In this document: positions 43,387 to 52,592 of the stretch, piece after piece
Position numbering within the stretch: position 1 is the stretch's first letter
Layout: each line of letters begins with the position of its first letter
Origin: Xaviernesmea oryzae
GTDB taxonomy: Bacteria; Pseudomonadota; Alphaproteobacteria; Rhizobiales; Rhizobiaceae
Direction of reading: 5' to 3'
Assembly (NCBI RefSeq): GCF_900177415.1
Contig: NZ_FXAF01000008.1
Span: 186,001 to 250,000, forward strand
DNA length: 64,000 bases
Notes under the pieces: generated by a model
What the model was told of the DNA's origin: nothing
Databases searched by the model: none
What the model saw: only the letters and a program-made list of their open reading frames with translations
Position numbers and translations under genes: made by a program

Positions 43387-44559
43387 ATGAACGCCATCCC
43401 ATCCTTCGCTCCGCAACCGATCACCGATACGGAAGTGAAAGCGGCACTCGATATCGCTGTCGGACAGGTCCGGCGAAACCTTCCGCAGTTCACCTATGCC
43501 TCGCAAAACCATTCGAGCGTCGGCAATTTCTATCCGGCGGTCGAGAACGACCAATGGACCGCGGGCTTCTGGCCGGGAGAGATCTGGCTCGCTTTCGAGC
43601 ACACGGGCGACAAGGTCTTTCAACATGCGGCGCAGATCCAGGTCCAGAGCTTCCTGCACCGGATCGTCAACCGCATCGAGACCGATCATCACGACATGGG
43701 GTTTCTCTATTCGCCGTCCTGCATCGCTGCATGGAAGCTCGTCGGCGATGAAGACGGCCGAAGGGCCGCCGTTCTCGCGGCCGACCAGTTGATCGAGCGC
43801 TTCCAGCCTATCGGCCAGTTCATCCAGGCCTGGGGCCGCAAGGGCGTGGCGGAGGAATACCGCTTCATCATCGACTGCCTGCTCAACCTGCCCCTTCTCT
43901 ATTGGGCGAGCCACGAGACGGGCGACCCGAAGTATCGCGATATCGCGCTGATCCATGCCCGCACGACGCTCGCGAATTCCGTTCGTCCGGACGATTCCAC
44001 CTATCACACCTTCTATATGGACCCGGTGACCGGTGCACCCGTAAGAGGCGCCACGAAACAGGGATATCGCGACGACAGCGCCTGGGCGCGCGGGCAGGCC
44101 TGGGGCATCGCCGGAATGGCGCTTTCCTACCGTTACGAGCGGCTGGAGGAATACCGTCAGGCCTTCGATCGCCTGCTCGCCTTCTATATCGAGCGCCTCC
44201 CGGCCGACATGGTGCCCTATTGGGACCTCGTCTTTTCCGACCAGGACGGGGAGCCCCGTGACAGTTCCTCCGCTTCGATCGTCGCCTGCGGCCTCCTCGA
44301 AATGGCCGATCTGGTGGATACCGAGACAGCCGCCGGTTATCGCGAGCTTGCGCGCCGCATGATGAAGAGCCTTGCGGATCACTATGCAGTCAAGGACCCG
44401 GCCGTCTCGAACGGGCTGGTTCTTCACGGTACCTATTCGAAGAAGTCACCCTTCAACACCTGCCGCGGCGAAGGCGTCGACGAATGCGTCTCCTGGGGCG
44501 ACTACTATTACATGGAAGCTTTGACGCGCCTTTCGCGCAACTGGTCTTCCTATTGGTGA
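43387..44559 (+). CDS. GH88 unsaturated glucuronyl (uronyl) hydrolase
   Basis: A 390-residue alpha/alpha-barrel enzyme. The two catalytic Asp positions of the family fit D103 in HHDMGFLYSPS and D163 in FIIDCLLNLPLLYWAS. NDQWTAGFWPGEIWLA, SAWARGQAWGIAGMAL and DSSSASIVACGLLEMA are also family blocks. GH88 removes the 4,5-unsaturated uronic acid from the non-reducing end left by polysaccharide lyases. It has no signal peptide, so it acts in the cytoplasm on imported fragments, in keeping with the adjacent ABC importer and the heparinase-type lyase. The released sugar opens to an alpha-keto acid. Confidence 0.93.
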   Translation: MNAIPSFAPQPITDTEVKAALDIAVGQVRRNLPQFTYASQNHSSVGNFYPAVENDQWTAGFWPGEIWLAFEHTGDKVFQHAAQIQVQSFLHRIVNRIETDHHDMGFLYSPSCIAAWKLVGDEDGRRAAVLAADQLIERFQPIGQFIQAWGRKGVAEEYRFIIDCLLNLPLLYWASHETGDPKYRDIALIHARTTLANSVRPDDSTYHTFYMDPVTGAPVRGATKQGYRDDSAWARGQAWGIAGMALSYRYERLEEYRQAFDRLLAFYIERLPADMVPYWDLVFSDQDGEPRDSSSASIVACGLLEMADLVDTETAAGYRELARRMMKSLADHYAVKDPAVSNGLVLHGTYSKKSPFNTCRGEGVDECVSWGDYYYMEALTRLSRNWSSYW

Positions 44560-44568
44560 GAGGACCTG

Positions 44569-45678
44569 ATGGCCAGCATTTCACTGAAGAGACTGAACAA
44601 GACCTACGGCGCGCTGACCGTCGTGCATGACATCGATCTCGAAATCGCCGACAAGGAATTCATCATCCTCGTCGGTCCTTCGGGCTGCGGCAAGTCGACG
44701 ACGCTGAGGATGATCGCCGGACTGGAGGAAATCTCCGGCGGTGAACTGCGGATCGGCGGAGACCTGGTGAACGACGTTCCCTCCAAGGACCGCGATATCG
44801 CGATGGTTTTCCAAAACTATGCGCTTTATCCGCATATGACCGTCTACAAGAACATGGCCTTCGGTCTGCAGCTGCGCAAGGCGGGGCGCGACTTCATCGA
44901 CAGCCAGGTGCAGGACGCGGCCAAGATCCTCGACATCACGCATCTTCTGAACCGCAAACCCAAGGCGCTTTCGGGCGGCCAGCGCCAGCGCGTGGCGCTC
45001 GGTCGTGCCATGGTGCGCAATCCGGCCGTCTTCCTGCTGGACGAGCCGCTCTCCAACCTCGACGCGAAGCTGCGCGGCACGATGCGTGCCGAAATCACCA
45101 AGCTCCACAAGCGGCTCGACGCGACCTTCATCTACGTTACCCACGACCAGATCGAGGCCATGACCATGGCAGACCGGATCGTGGTCATGAAGGACGGCCA
45201 CATCCAGCAGGTCGATACGCCGCAGAACCTCTATGACCGGCCCGTTAACATGTTCGTCGCAGGCTTCATCGGCGCGCCGCAGATGAACATGCTGCCATCC
45301 CTCATAGAGCGCCGGGGCGACGGATATGTCGCCATCTTCGACAATCGCGAACTTCCGCTGCCGGCACATTTCGACAAGGCCCGGATCGCGCCATACGAAG
45401 GTCGCGAGCTGGTGCTCGGCATCCGGCCGGAGAATTTCCATGAACTGCCGCCCGCCGATATCTCGCCCGAAAACCTGGCGCCATTCAAGGCGGTCGTCGA
45501 GCTCGCCGAACCGATGGGCTCGGAGGTGCATCTGAACATGGTCGCCGGCGGACGCGGCCTGATCGCGCGCGTATCGCCGCGCTTCAAGGCGGGCATCGGC
45601 GACGAGGTCGCGCTGGTCGCCGACATGACCAACGTGCAGCTGTTCGACAAGGAAACCGAACGCTCGATCTTGTACTGA
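44569..45678 (+). CDS. carbohydrate ABC transporter ATPase (UgpC/MsmK-like)
   Basis: A 369-residue MalK-type ATPase with all canonical elements: Walker A GPSGCGKST near 36-44, signature LSGGQRQRVALGRA, Walker B FLLDEPLSNLD, H-loop YVTHDQIEAMT and a C-terminal TOBE domain (LVLGIRPENFHEL, PMGSEVHLNMVAGGR). It can power the two upstream permeases as a homodimer. Unlike the GlpS/GlpT pair in this window, its motifs are complete. Confidence 0.93.
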   Translation: MASISLKRLNKTYGALTVVHDIDLEIADKEFIILVGPSGCGKSTTLRMIAGLEEISGGELRIGGDLVNDVPSKDRDIAMVFQNYALYPHMTVYKNMAFGLQLRKAGRDFIDSQVQDAAKILDITHLLNRKPKALSGGQRQRVALGRAMVRNPAVFLLDEPLSNLDAKLRGTMRAEITKLHKRLDATFIYVTHDQIEAMTMADRIVVMKDGHIQQVDTPQNLYDRPVNMFVAGFIGAPQMNMLPSLIERRGDGYVAIFDNRELPLPAHFDKARIAPYEGRELVLGIRPENFHELPPADISPENLAPFKAVVELAEPMGSEVHLNMVAGGRGLIARVSPRFKAGIGDEVALVADMTNVQLFDKETERSILY

Positions 45679-45699
45679 GGCGCCGACCGGAGAGAGGCC

Positions 45700-46434
45700 A
45701 TGCAGTGGTTGCGGGACATGTGGACAAGGGAGGGGCCGGGCATCTCGAAAGACGCTCCGAAGAAGACCGGCCTTGCTTTGTTCGCGGAAATCTTCGCGCG
45801 TGAATGGTGGGAGATGGTCAAGCTCAACATCCTCTTCATTCTGGCGGCCATGTTCGTGGTGACCATTCCGGCCGCGCTGGCCGCGACTGCATGCGTCTGC
45901 CTCGCCTTCGTCGAAGACCGCAATACCTATCTGCTGCGGGATTTTACGGAAGCCTTCGTCCGCTATTTCTGGCGCGCTTCGGCCTGGGGACTTGCCCTCA
46001 CCGCCGCCCTCGGCACCGGGGTATACGCAACCGCCGCCTATGTCTCCGCCGCCCGGGACAATCTCGTCCTGGCCGTGCCGCTCACCGTCAGCATCGTCGT
46101 GACCGGTTTCATCGCGGTGCTCGCATGCCATCTCATCATTCTGATGGTGATGCGCGATCTTCCCGCGTTCAGACTGTTGCGCCTCGCGGCGATCGCCTCT
46201 GTCCTGCGCCCGTTACCGGCGCTCGCAGCCCTCGCCTTCGTGTCGGCCCTCTGGCTTGCTCACATCATATTCTATCCGGTTTCCGTCTTCATGCCGGCAA
46301 CGCTCAATTTTTCACTCGGAATGTTCGCCGTCGCATTCGGCGTCCATCGGGCAGCGGTGATGGTTCTAGCCCTGCCAATTGCAACGCACGAAAAACGCGA
46401 ACCGCATGCCCGTGACGCTACGCAGAATATCTAA
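45700..46434 (+). CDS. DUF624 (YesL-like) membrane protein
   Basis: A 244-residue protein with about five to six hydrophobic helices of the DUF624 family, whose founder YesL lies in the B. subtilis rhamnogalacturonan locus. The N-terminal KLNILFILAAMFVVTIPAAL and AFVEDRNTYLLRDFTEAFV fit the family. DUF624 genes regularly accompany CUT1 importers for pectin-like or other uronate glycans. A transport accessory role is presumed but unproven. It lies between the ATPase and the binding-protein gene. Confidence 0.8.
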   Translation: MQWLRDMWTREGPGISKDAPKKTGLALFAEIFAREWWEMVKLNILFILAAMFVVTIPAALAATACVCLAFVEDRNTYLLRDFTEAFVRYFWRASAWGLALTAALGTGVYATAAYVSAARDNLVLAVPLTVSIVVTGFIAVLACHLIILMVMRDLPAFRLLRLAAIASVLRPLPALAALAFVSALWLAHIIFYPVSVFMPATLNFSLGMFAVAFGVHRAAVMVLALPIATHEKREPHARDATQNI

Positions 46435-46464
46435 TCCAGAAACACTCAGGGAAGGAGAATTGGA

Positions 46465-47745
46465 ATGTCTTTGGATAAATTTGGGAGGTCAGTGAAACTC
46501 GCCCTGGCCGGTCTTGCTCTCGCGGCCACGACCGCCGGCTCCGCGCTCGCCCAATCGGGCGATGCAGTAACGCTTAAATGGGCTCTGTGGGATTGGGACA
46601 AGGTCGCCTACTATAAGCCCCTGATCGAGGCTTATCAGACGAAGCATCCGAATGTGAAATTCGAATCCGTCGATCTCGGTTCGCAAGACTATCAGCAAAT
46701 GATCGCCACGCAGCTTGCAGGCGGCTCGAAGGACATCGATATCGTGACGGTCAAGGACGTTCCGAACTATACGAACCTGGTGCGAGCCGGTTCGATCTCG
46801 GACCTTACCGGCTTCATGACGGAGCAGAAGATCGATCCGGCCTCCTTCGGCGGCCTCGTCGACGAGCTCAAGGTGGATGGAAAGGTCTATGCCCTACCCT
46901 TCCGCTCGGATTTCTGGGTCGTCTATTACAACAAGGACATTTTCGACAAGGCAGGCGTTGCCTACCCGACCAACGACATGACCTACGAGCAGTTCGATGC
47001 GATCGCGACGAAGCTCACCGGCGGCATGGGCGTGAACAAGACGTATGGCGCTCTCTTCCATACCTGGCGTTCCACGGTCCAGCTTCCCGGCATCCTGGAT
47101 GGCAAGCATACGCTCGCGGGACCGGACTACGCGTTCCTGAAACCGTGGTACGAGCGGGCGCTCGCTCTGCAGAAGGACGGTGTGGTTCCCTCCTATGCTT
47201 CGCTGAAAACCTCGAACACCCACTATTCCGCCCTGTTCTTCAACGGCACGATCGGCATGCTGCCGATGGGCACCTGGTTCATCGGCACCCAGATCGCCAA
47301 GGTGAAGTCAGGTGAATCCAAGAGCAAGAACTGGGGTATCGTGAAGTTCCCGCATCCGGAAGGCGTCTCGGCCGGCACCACGGCCGCGCAGATTTCCGGT
47401 CTGGCCGTCAACGACAATTCGGCTCACAAGGCCGAGGTGCTGGACTTCATCAAGTTCGTGACCGGCCCGGAAGGTGCTGCGATCATCGCATCCACCGGCA
47501 CGATCCCGACGGTGCGTACCCCCGAAGTCACCGCCAAGATCGCCTCCCTGCCGGGCTTCCCGCAGGATCAGGCAAGCAAGGATGCGCTCCAGGCCGGCAA
47601 GTCCTTCCTGGAAATGGCGGTCGACCCGAACGCCGCCAAGATCGAGGTCGTTCTCAACCGCGCGCATGACTCGATCATGACGGACAATATCTCGATCGAT
47701 GACGGCCTGAAGGAAATGACCGAGGGCGTCAAGGCCATCAAGTAA
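46465..47745 (+). CDS. extracellular solute-binding protein family 1 (glycan fragment receptor)
   Basis: A 426-residue periplasmic binding protein. The signal peptide includes KLALAGLALAATTAGSALAQ with cleavage after ALA. Mature features are VTLKWALWDWDKVAYYKPLI, AYQTKHPNVKFESVDLG, DIDIVTVKDVPNYTNLVRAG, YALPFRSDFWVVYYNKDIFD and MLPMGTWFIG. GGAAGGAGAA precedes the ATG. It delivers ligand to the two permeases upstream. The ligand is predicted to be an uronate-containing oligosaccharide from its neighbours. Confidence 0.92.
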   Translation: MSLDKFGRSVKLALAGLALAATTAGSALAQSGDAVTLKWALWDWDKVAYYKPLIEAYQTKHPNVKFESVDLGSQDYQQMIATQLAGGSKDIDIVTVKDVPNYTNLVRAGSISDLTGFMTEQKIDPASFGGLVDELKVDGKVYALPFRSDFWVVYYNKDIFDKAGVAYPTNDMTYEQFDAIATKLTGGMGVNKTYGALFHTWRSTVQLPGILDGKHTLAGPDYAFLKPWYERALALQKDGVVPSYASLKTSNTHYSALFFNGTIGMLPMGTWFIGTQIAKVKSGESKSKNWGIVKFPHPEGVSAGTTAAQISGLAVNDNSAHKAEVLDFIKFVTGPEGAAIIASTGTIPTVRTPEVTAKIASLPGFPQDQASKDALQAGKSFLEMAVDPNAAKIEVVLNRAHDSIMTDNISIDDGLKEMTEGVKAIK

Positions 47746-47755
47746 CAACATCGTC

Positions 47756-47784
47756 CGCCGCGGAGGGAGATCTCCTCCGCGGCG
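47756..47784 (+). terminator. intra-operon hairpin after the binding-protein gene
   Basis: CGCCGCGGAGG (47756-47766) pairs perfectly with CCTCCGCGGCG (47774-47784), and the inner GAGATCT partly pairs as well. CTTTGCCTTT follows. It lies 11 bp after the stop. It may terminate part of the transcripts or protect the 3' end of the receptor mRNA, so that the receptor is made in excess over DUF2264. Confidence 0.65.
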
Positions 47785-47815
47785 CTTTGCCTTTCATGAC
47801 GAATGGATTGCACCC

Positions 47816-49666
47816 GTGTTCTACGATCCCGTCCGCGCCAATCCCTTATACGGAAATCCGCTGCTTACGCGCGCTGACCTGCAAAAGGCGGTGGCCGATC
47901 TGTTTTCGCCCCTGCTTCCCTATTTCTCCGAGGGCGGGGCAAGGGTTCGCCTGAGCGCAACGGCTGCGCATTTCGACCGCGCGGCTGCCGATCTCGAAGG
48001 TTTTGCGCGGCCGCTCTGGGGTCTCGTGCCGCTTGCAGCGGGGGGCGCGCACTTTCCCCATTGGGAGCTCTACCGGCGCGGCCTGGCGAACGGGACCGAT
48101 CCCTCCCATTCCGAATATTGGGGCGATATCTCCGACCGCGACCAGCGCCAGGTCGAATTGGCAGCCGTCGGTTTCGCACTCTCGATGGTGCCCGAACACA
48201 TCTGGGAACCCCTCACCAATGCCCAGAAGGAAACCGTCGCCTCTTACCTCGTTTCGGCTCGCGACAAGGAATTCATCGACAACAACTGGAAATTCTTCCG
48301 CGTTCTCATCGATCTCGGACTTGAACGCGTGGGGATAGACTTCGACAGATCGAAGACCGAACGTTATCTCGACGAGGTAGAGGCATTTAGGCTTGATGAA
48401 GGATGGTACCGCGACGGGCCCGTCAAGCGGGTCGATCACTACATTCCCTTCGCGATGCATTTCTACGCCCTTATCTATTCGGTTCTGGCGGGAAAAGATG
48501 AAGTGCGCGGGGCAGCCTATCAGGAACGGGCTCGTATCTTCGCAAAGGATATTCGCCACTGGTTCGGTCCGGATGGAGCAGCACTTGCCTTCGGGCGCAG
48601 CCAGACCTATCGGTTCGCGGCGGGCGGCTTCTGGGGCGCACTGGCCTTTGCCGGTGCCGAGGCCCTGCCCTGGCCGGAGATCAAGGGCTACTACATGCGC
48701 CATATCCGCTGGTGGTCCAGGATGCCGATCGCCGATCGCGACGGAGTTCTTTCGATCGGCTACGGCTATCCGAACCTCTTGATGAGCGAGAGCTACAACT
48801 CGGCAGGCTCACCCTACTGGGCGCTCAAATTCTTCCTGCCCCTAGCCCTGCCGGACGGTCATCTCTTCTGGACCGCCAACGAAGCCCCGGCGGCGACATT
48901 TCCGGACCCCGTTCCCCTCAAGGAACCCGGGATGATCGCCATGCATACGCCCGGCAATGTCGTGATCCTGTCGTCCGGACAGCAGCACGACAGGATGCGC
49001 GGAGCCAACGAGAAATATTCGAAATTCGTCTACTCGACCCGTTATGCCTTCAACATCGAAGCGGATGACCGGCATTTCACTGCCGCGAGCTTCGACGGGA
49101 TGCTAGGCTTGTCTGACGATGGCGTGCATTTTCGCATGCGGGAGGTTTTGGAAGAGGCGTTGATTGCCGAAGACCGGCTCTATTCGCGTTGGCGCCCCTG
49201 GAACGACGTTGTCGTCGAGACCTGGCTTGTACCCGAAAATCCTTGGCATATGCGCGTTCACCGGATCGTCACCCCGCGAGCGCTTCAAACCGCCGAAGGC
49301 GGCTTTGCCATCGAACGTGCCGATTTCAACGTCGACCGGGCGGAGCAGTCGGAGGGCCTCGCGGTCTGGTACGGACAAACGGACGTCAGCGCCATCATCG
49401 ACCTCTCTCCCGCCCTGAAACGGGAAGGCCACGCAATGAGCCCGATCGCCAACACCAATCTCATCCACGCCAAGACCCTGCTGCCCCAGCTGCGCGGCGA
49501 GATCGCGCCGGGCACCACGGTGCTGGTTACCGCTGCAATGGCGCTGCCTCTCGATGAAACGGTTTCCAAAACATTGGCCGATCCTCCTGCATGCCCCGAT
49601 ATCGGTGAACTGGAATGCCTCTTCAAGGCAAAAGGCTCGCCAATCCCTGCCTTCGACCTCAAATGA
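47816..49666 (+). CDS. DUF2264 domain-containing protein
   Basis: A 616-residue protein. The N-terminal two thirds match DUF2264 (NPLLTRADLQKAVADLFSPL, FARPLWGLVPLAAGG, EYWGDISDRDQRQVELAAVG), predicted to be an alpha/alpha-toroid like GH88 and GH105 enzymes. A beta-rich C-terminal region follows (WRPWNDVVVETWLVPENPWH). There is no signal peptide. DUF2264 genes recur in glycan loci beside heparinases and uronyl hydrolases, but their activity is not known to me. The start appears to be GTG 47816 with a poor ribosome site; nearby ATGs are out of frame. It follows the intra-operon hairpin. Confidence 0.85.
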   Translation: MFYDPVRANPLYGNPLLTRADLQKAVADLFSPLLPYFSEGGARVRLSATAAHFDRAAADLEGFARPLWGLVPLAAGGAHFPHWELYRRGLANGTDPSHSEYWGDISDRDQRQVELAAVGFALSMVPEHIWEPLTNAQKETVASYLVSARDKEFIDNNWKFFRVLIDLGLERVGIDFDRSKTERYLDEVEAFRLDEGWYRDGPVKRVDHYIPFAMHFYALIYSVLAGKDEVRGAAYQERARIFAKDIRHWFGPDGAALAFGRSQTYRFAAGGFWGALAFAGAEALPWPEIKGYYMRHIRWWSRMPIADRDGVLSIGYGYPNLLMSESYNSAGSPYWALKFFLPLALPDGHLFWTANEAPAATFPDPVPLKEPGMIAMHTPGNVVILSSGQQHDRMRGANEKYSKFVYSTRYAFNIEADDRHFTAASFDGMLGLSDDGVHFRMREVLEEALIAEDRLYSRWRPWNDVVVETWLVPENPWHMRVHRIVTPRALQTAEGGFAIERADFNVDRAEQSEGLAVWYGQTDVSAIIDLSPALKREGHAMSPIANTNLIHAKTLLPQLRGEIAPGTTVLVTAAMALPLDETVSKTLADPPACPDIGELECLFKAKGSPIPAFDLK

Positions 49667-49955
49667 CAGGCCTCGATCGAAGGAACCCAGCGGTGACGAT
49701 CGATAGCGCGGGGCGTTTTCGCCGCTGGCAGTTCCGCCTTGGCCAGCAGCTTCCTCTCGGTGATCTGTCAGCGCCCGCACCGGAAATAGGGAACCGCCCT
49801 CCCAAGCATAACGTCGGAAGAGAGACTGCCAAGTGTCAGGGGCTCATCCGCAAATTGCGGTAATTGCCCACCCTTTCCGCTTGTGAGATACTGAGCATGT
49901 ATTTGTAGAACGCGGTTTCATATCCACGGTCGGGTCGGCTCAGGGAGGAGCGGAA

Positions 49956-50771
49956 ATGGCTGTCGTGCTGATCCTCGTCTTGCTGGTGCTGGCCTCTGTG
50001 CTGTTCCACGCGCTGAGCCCTTGGTGGTGGACGCCGATCGCGTCCAACTGGACCTATATCGACAGCACGCTCATCATCACCTTCTGGATCACCGGTATCG
50101 TCTTCGTGGCGGTGATCTGTTTCATGGCCTATTGCGTTTACCGCTTCAGGCACAGGCCGGGCAACCAGGCAGCCTATGAGCCGGAAAACCGAAAGCTGGA
50201 ATGGTGGCTGGCATCCGGAACGGCCGTCGGCGTCGCAGCGATGCTCGCGCCGGGCCTGGTGGTGTGGAACCAGTTCATCACCGTGCCTGACGATGCCACG
50301 CCGGTCGAGGTCGTCAGCCAGCAGTGGCTATGGAGCTTCCGCCTGCCGGGAGCGGACGGAAAGCTCGGCCGTTCGGACACGCGTGACGTCACTCCGGAAA
50401 ACCCGCTCGGTCTGAACAAGAACGACACGGCCGGTCTCGACGACGTCATCATCGAGGGCGGTGAGCTGCATCTGCCGGTCGGCAAGCCAGTGCGCATACT
50501 TTTGCGCTCCATCGATGTCCTCCACGATTTCTACGTACCGGAATTCCGCGCCAAGATGGACATGATCCCCGGCATGGTCACCTATTTCTGGTTCACGCCG
50601 ACGCGGACGGGAACCTTCGAAATTCTCTGCGCCGAACTTTGCGGCGTCGGCCACTCGCAGATGCGGGGAACCGTCGTGGTCGACGAGGCGGCGGACTATC
50701 AGGCGTGGCTGGAACAGCAACAGACGTTCACCCAGCTTCTGGCAGCGAGGGAGCCCCAGCCGGCAGACTGA
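49956..50771 (+). CDS. coxM: cytochrome c oxidase subunit II (CoxM-like)
   Basis: A 271-residue subunit with two N-terminal membrane helices and a periplasmic CuA domain. CuA ligands are complete: H in DVLHDFYVPEF, then CAELCGVGHSQM giving Cys, Glu carbonyl, Cys, His and Met. The complete CuA site shows a cytochrome c oxidase and rules out a quinol oxidase. GGGAGGAG precedes the ATG. Gene order II-I-III-III fits the B. japonicum coxMNOP alternative oxidase. No assembly genes (ctaB, ctaG) are adjacent. Confidence 0.9.
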   Translation: MAVVLILVLLVLASVLFHALSPWWWTPIASNWTYIDSTLIITFWITGIVFVAVICFMAYCVYRFRHRPGNQAAYEPENRKLEWWLASGTAVGVAAMLAPGLVVWNQFITVPDDATPVEVVSQQWLWSFRLPGADGKLGRSDTRDVTPENPLGLNKNDTAGLDDVIIEGGELHLPVGKPVRILLRSIDVLHDFYVPEFRAKMDMIPGMVTYFWFTPTRTGTFEILCAELCGVGHSQMRGTVVVDEAADYQAWLEQQQTFTQLLAAREPQPAD

Positions 50772-50813
50772 GCAGGCAGAAAGGCCGCATCGGAAGGAAA
50801 GGGAGGAGACATC

Positions 50814-52592
50814 ATGGTCGAAATTCCAGCCGGCAGCGCAGGCGCCGTCCCGTCCGCCGAAGTCGAAGATGTGGAACTCTATCATCCGAAAAGCTGGTGG
50901 ACGAAATATGTCTTCAGCCAGGATGCCAAGATCATCGCGGTGCAATATTCCGTCACCGCGATTTCGATCGGCCTGGTAGCACTCGTCCTTTCCTGGCTGA
51001 TGCGCCTGCAGCTCGCATTTCCGGGCTATTTCGAATTCATCGATGCCGACAGCTATTATCAGTTCATCACCATGCACGGCATGATCATGGTGATCTATCT
51101 GCTGACCGCGCTCTTCCTCGGCGGCTTCGGCAATTATCTCATTCCGCTGATGGTCGGTGCACGGGATATGGTGTTTCCCTATGCGAACATGCTGAGCTAT
51201 TGGGTCTATCTCATCGCCGTGCTGATCCTGGTCGGCGGCTTTTTTGCACCCGGCGGACCGACGGGAGCCGGATGGACGCTCTACCCGCCACAGGCCGTTC
51301 TGTCCGGCACGCCGGGCGGCAAGGACTGGGGCATCCTCCTCATGTTGTCCTCGCTGATCGTCTTCATCATCGGCTTCACCATGGGTGGCCTGAATTACGT
51401 GGTGACGGTCCTGCAGGGACGCACGCGCGGCATGACGCTGATGCGCATGCCCTTGACCGTCTGGGGCATCTTCACCGCCACGGTGATGGCGCTTCTGGCC
51501 TTTCCCGCCCTCTTCGTCGCCTGCGTCATGATGCTGTTCGACCGCCTGCTCGGCACAAGCTTCTTCATGCCGGCCATCGTCGAGATGGGCGAGCAACTGC
51601 AACATGGCGGCGGCAGCCCGATCCTGTTCCAGCACCTGTTCTGGTTTTTCGGGCATCCTGAGGTCTATATCGTCGCGCTCCCCGCCTTCGGGATCGTCTC
51701 GGACCTTATCAGCACACATGCGCGCAAGAACATCTTCGGCTACCGCATGATGGTTTGGGCGATCGTCATCATCGGCGCCTTGAGCTTCATCGTCTGGGCG
51801 CACCACATGTATGTCAGCGGCATGAACCCGGCCTTCGGCTTCTTCTTCGCCACCACCACCCTCATCATCGCCATCCCCACCGCGATCAAGGTCTACAACT
51901 GGGTGCTGACGCTCTGGCGGGGCGACATCCACCTGACGTTGCCCATGCTCTTTGCGCTGGCCTTCATCGTCACCTTCGTCAATGGTGGTTTGACCGGCCT
52001 GTTCCTCGGCAATGTCGTCGTCGACGTTCCTCTCTCCGATACGATGTTCGTCGTCGCGCATTTCCACATGGTCATGGGTGTCGCGCCGATCCTCGTGATC
52101 TTCGGAGCGATCTATCACTGGTATCCCAAGGTGACCGGACGCATGCTGAACGACGCGCTCGGCCATATCCACTTCTGGACCACCTTCCTCGGCACCTACG
52201 CAATCTTCTTTCCGATGCACTATCTCGGCCTGCTCGGCGTGCCGCGCCGCTACTACGAGCTGGGAGAGACAGCCTTCGTCCCACCTTCGGCCCACACGCT
52301 GAACGTCTTCATCACCGTCATGGCGCTGGTCGTCGGGGCGGCACAGATGATCTTCCTCTTCAACCTGATCTGGAGCCTTTTCCGGGGCCGGGAGGCAGGT
52401 GGCAATCCGTGGCGTGCGACGACGCTCGAATGGCAGACGCCCGAGACGCCGCCCGCCCACGGCAACTGGGGCAAGGAGCTGCCGGTGGTCTACCGCTGGG
52501 CCTATGACTACAGCGTGCCGGGGGCGCCCGAGGATTTCATTCCGCAGACGCAACCGGCAACCGGCGGCACCACGCGGGAGGCCATCGCATGA
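50814..52592 (+). CDS. coxN: cytochrome c oxidase subunit I (CoxN-like)
   Basis: A 592-residue heme-copper subunit with 12 or more helices. Heme a and CuB ligands are found in TMHGMIMV, FFGHPEVYIVALPAFG (CuB His, the D-channel Glu, the His-Tyr crosslink), VWAHHMYVSGM and VVAHFHMVMG. The HPEVY motif with its Glu marks an A-type oxidase. It overlaps subunit III by four bases. The C-terminus carries an extra polar tail of about 50 residues. Confidence 0.95.
   Translation: MVEIPAGSAGAVPSAEVEDVELYHPKSWWTKYVFSQDAKIIAVQYSVTAISIGLVALVLSWLMRLQLAFPGYFEFIDADSYYQFITMHGMIMVIYLLTALFLGGFGNYLIPLMVGARDMVFPYANMLSYWVYLIAVLILVGGFFAPGGPTGAGWTLYPPQAVLSGTPGGKDWGILLMLSSLIVFIIGFTMGGLNYVVTVLQGRTRGMTLMRMPLTVWGIFTATVMALLAFPALFVACVMMLFDRLLGTSFFMPAIVEMGEQLQHGGGSPILFQHLFWFFGHPEVYIVALPAFGIVSDLISTHARKNIFGYRMMVWAIVIIGALSFIVWAHHMYVSGMNPAFGFFFATTTLIIAIPTAIKVYNWVLTLWRGDIHLTLPMLFALAFIVTFVNGGLTGLFLGNVVVDVPLSDTMFVVAHFHMVMGVAPILVIFGAIYHWYPKVTGRMLNDALGHIHFWTTFLGTYAIFFPMHYLGLLGVPRRYYELGETAFVPPSAHTLNVFITVMALVVGAAQMIFLFNLIWSLFRGREAGGNPWRATTLEWQTPETPPAHGNWGKELPVVYRWAYDYSVPGAPEDFIPQTQPATGGTTREAIA

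Noticed and set aside
42973..44427. Minus-strand frame across the permease and GH88 genes
   Set aside because: It is antisense to two well-supported genes with family motifs and proper ribosome sites.
50328..52553. A 741-residue minus-strand open frame across the oxidase genes
   Set aside because: It is rich in His, Asp, Glu, Arg and Gln, the typical composition of the antisense of membrane proteins. The plus strand encodes a full subunit I and the CuA domain.
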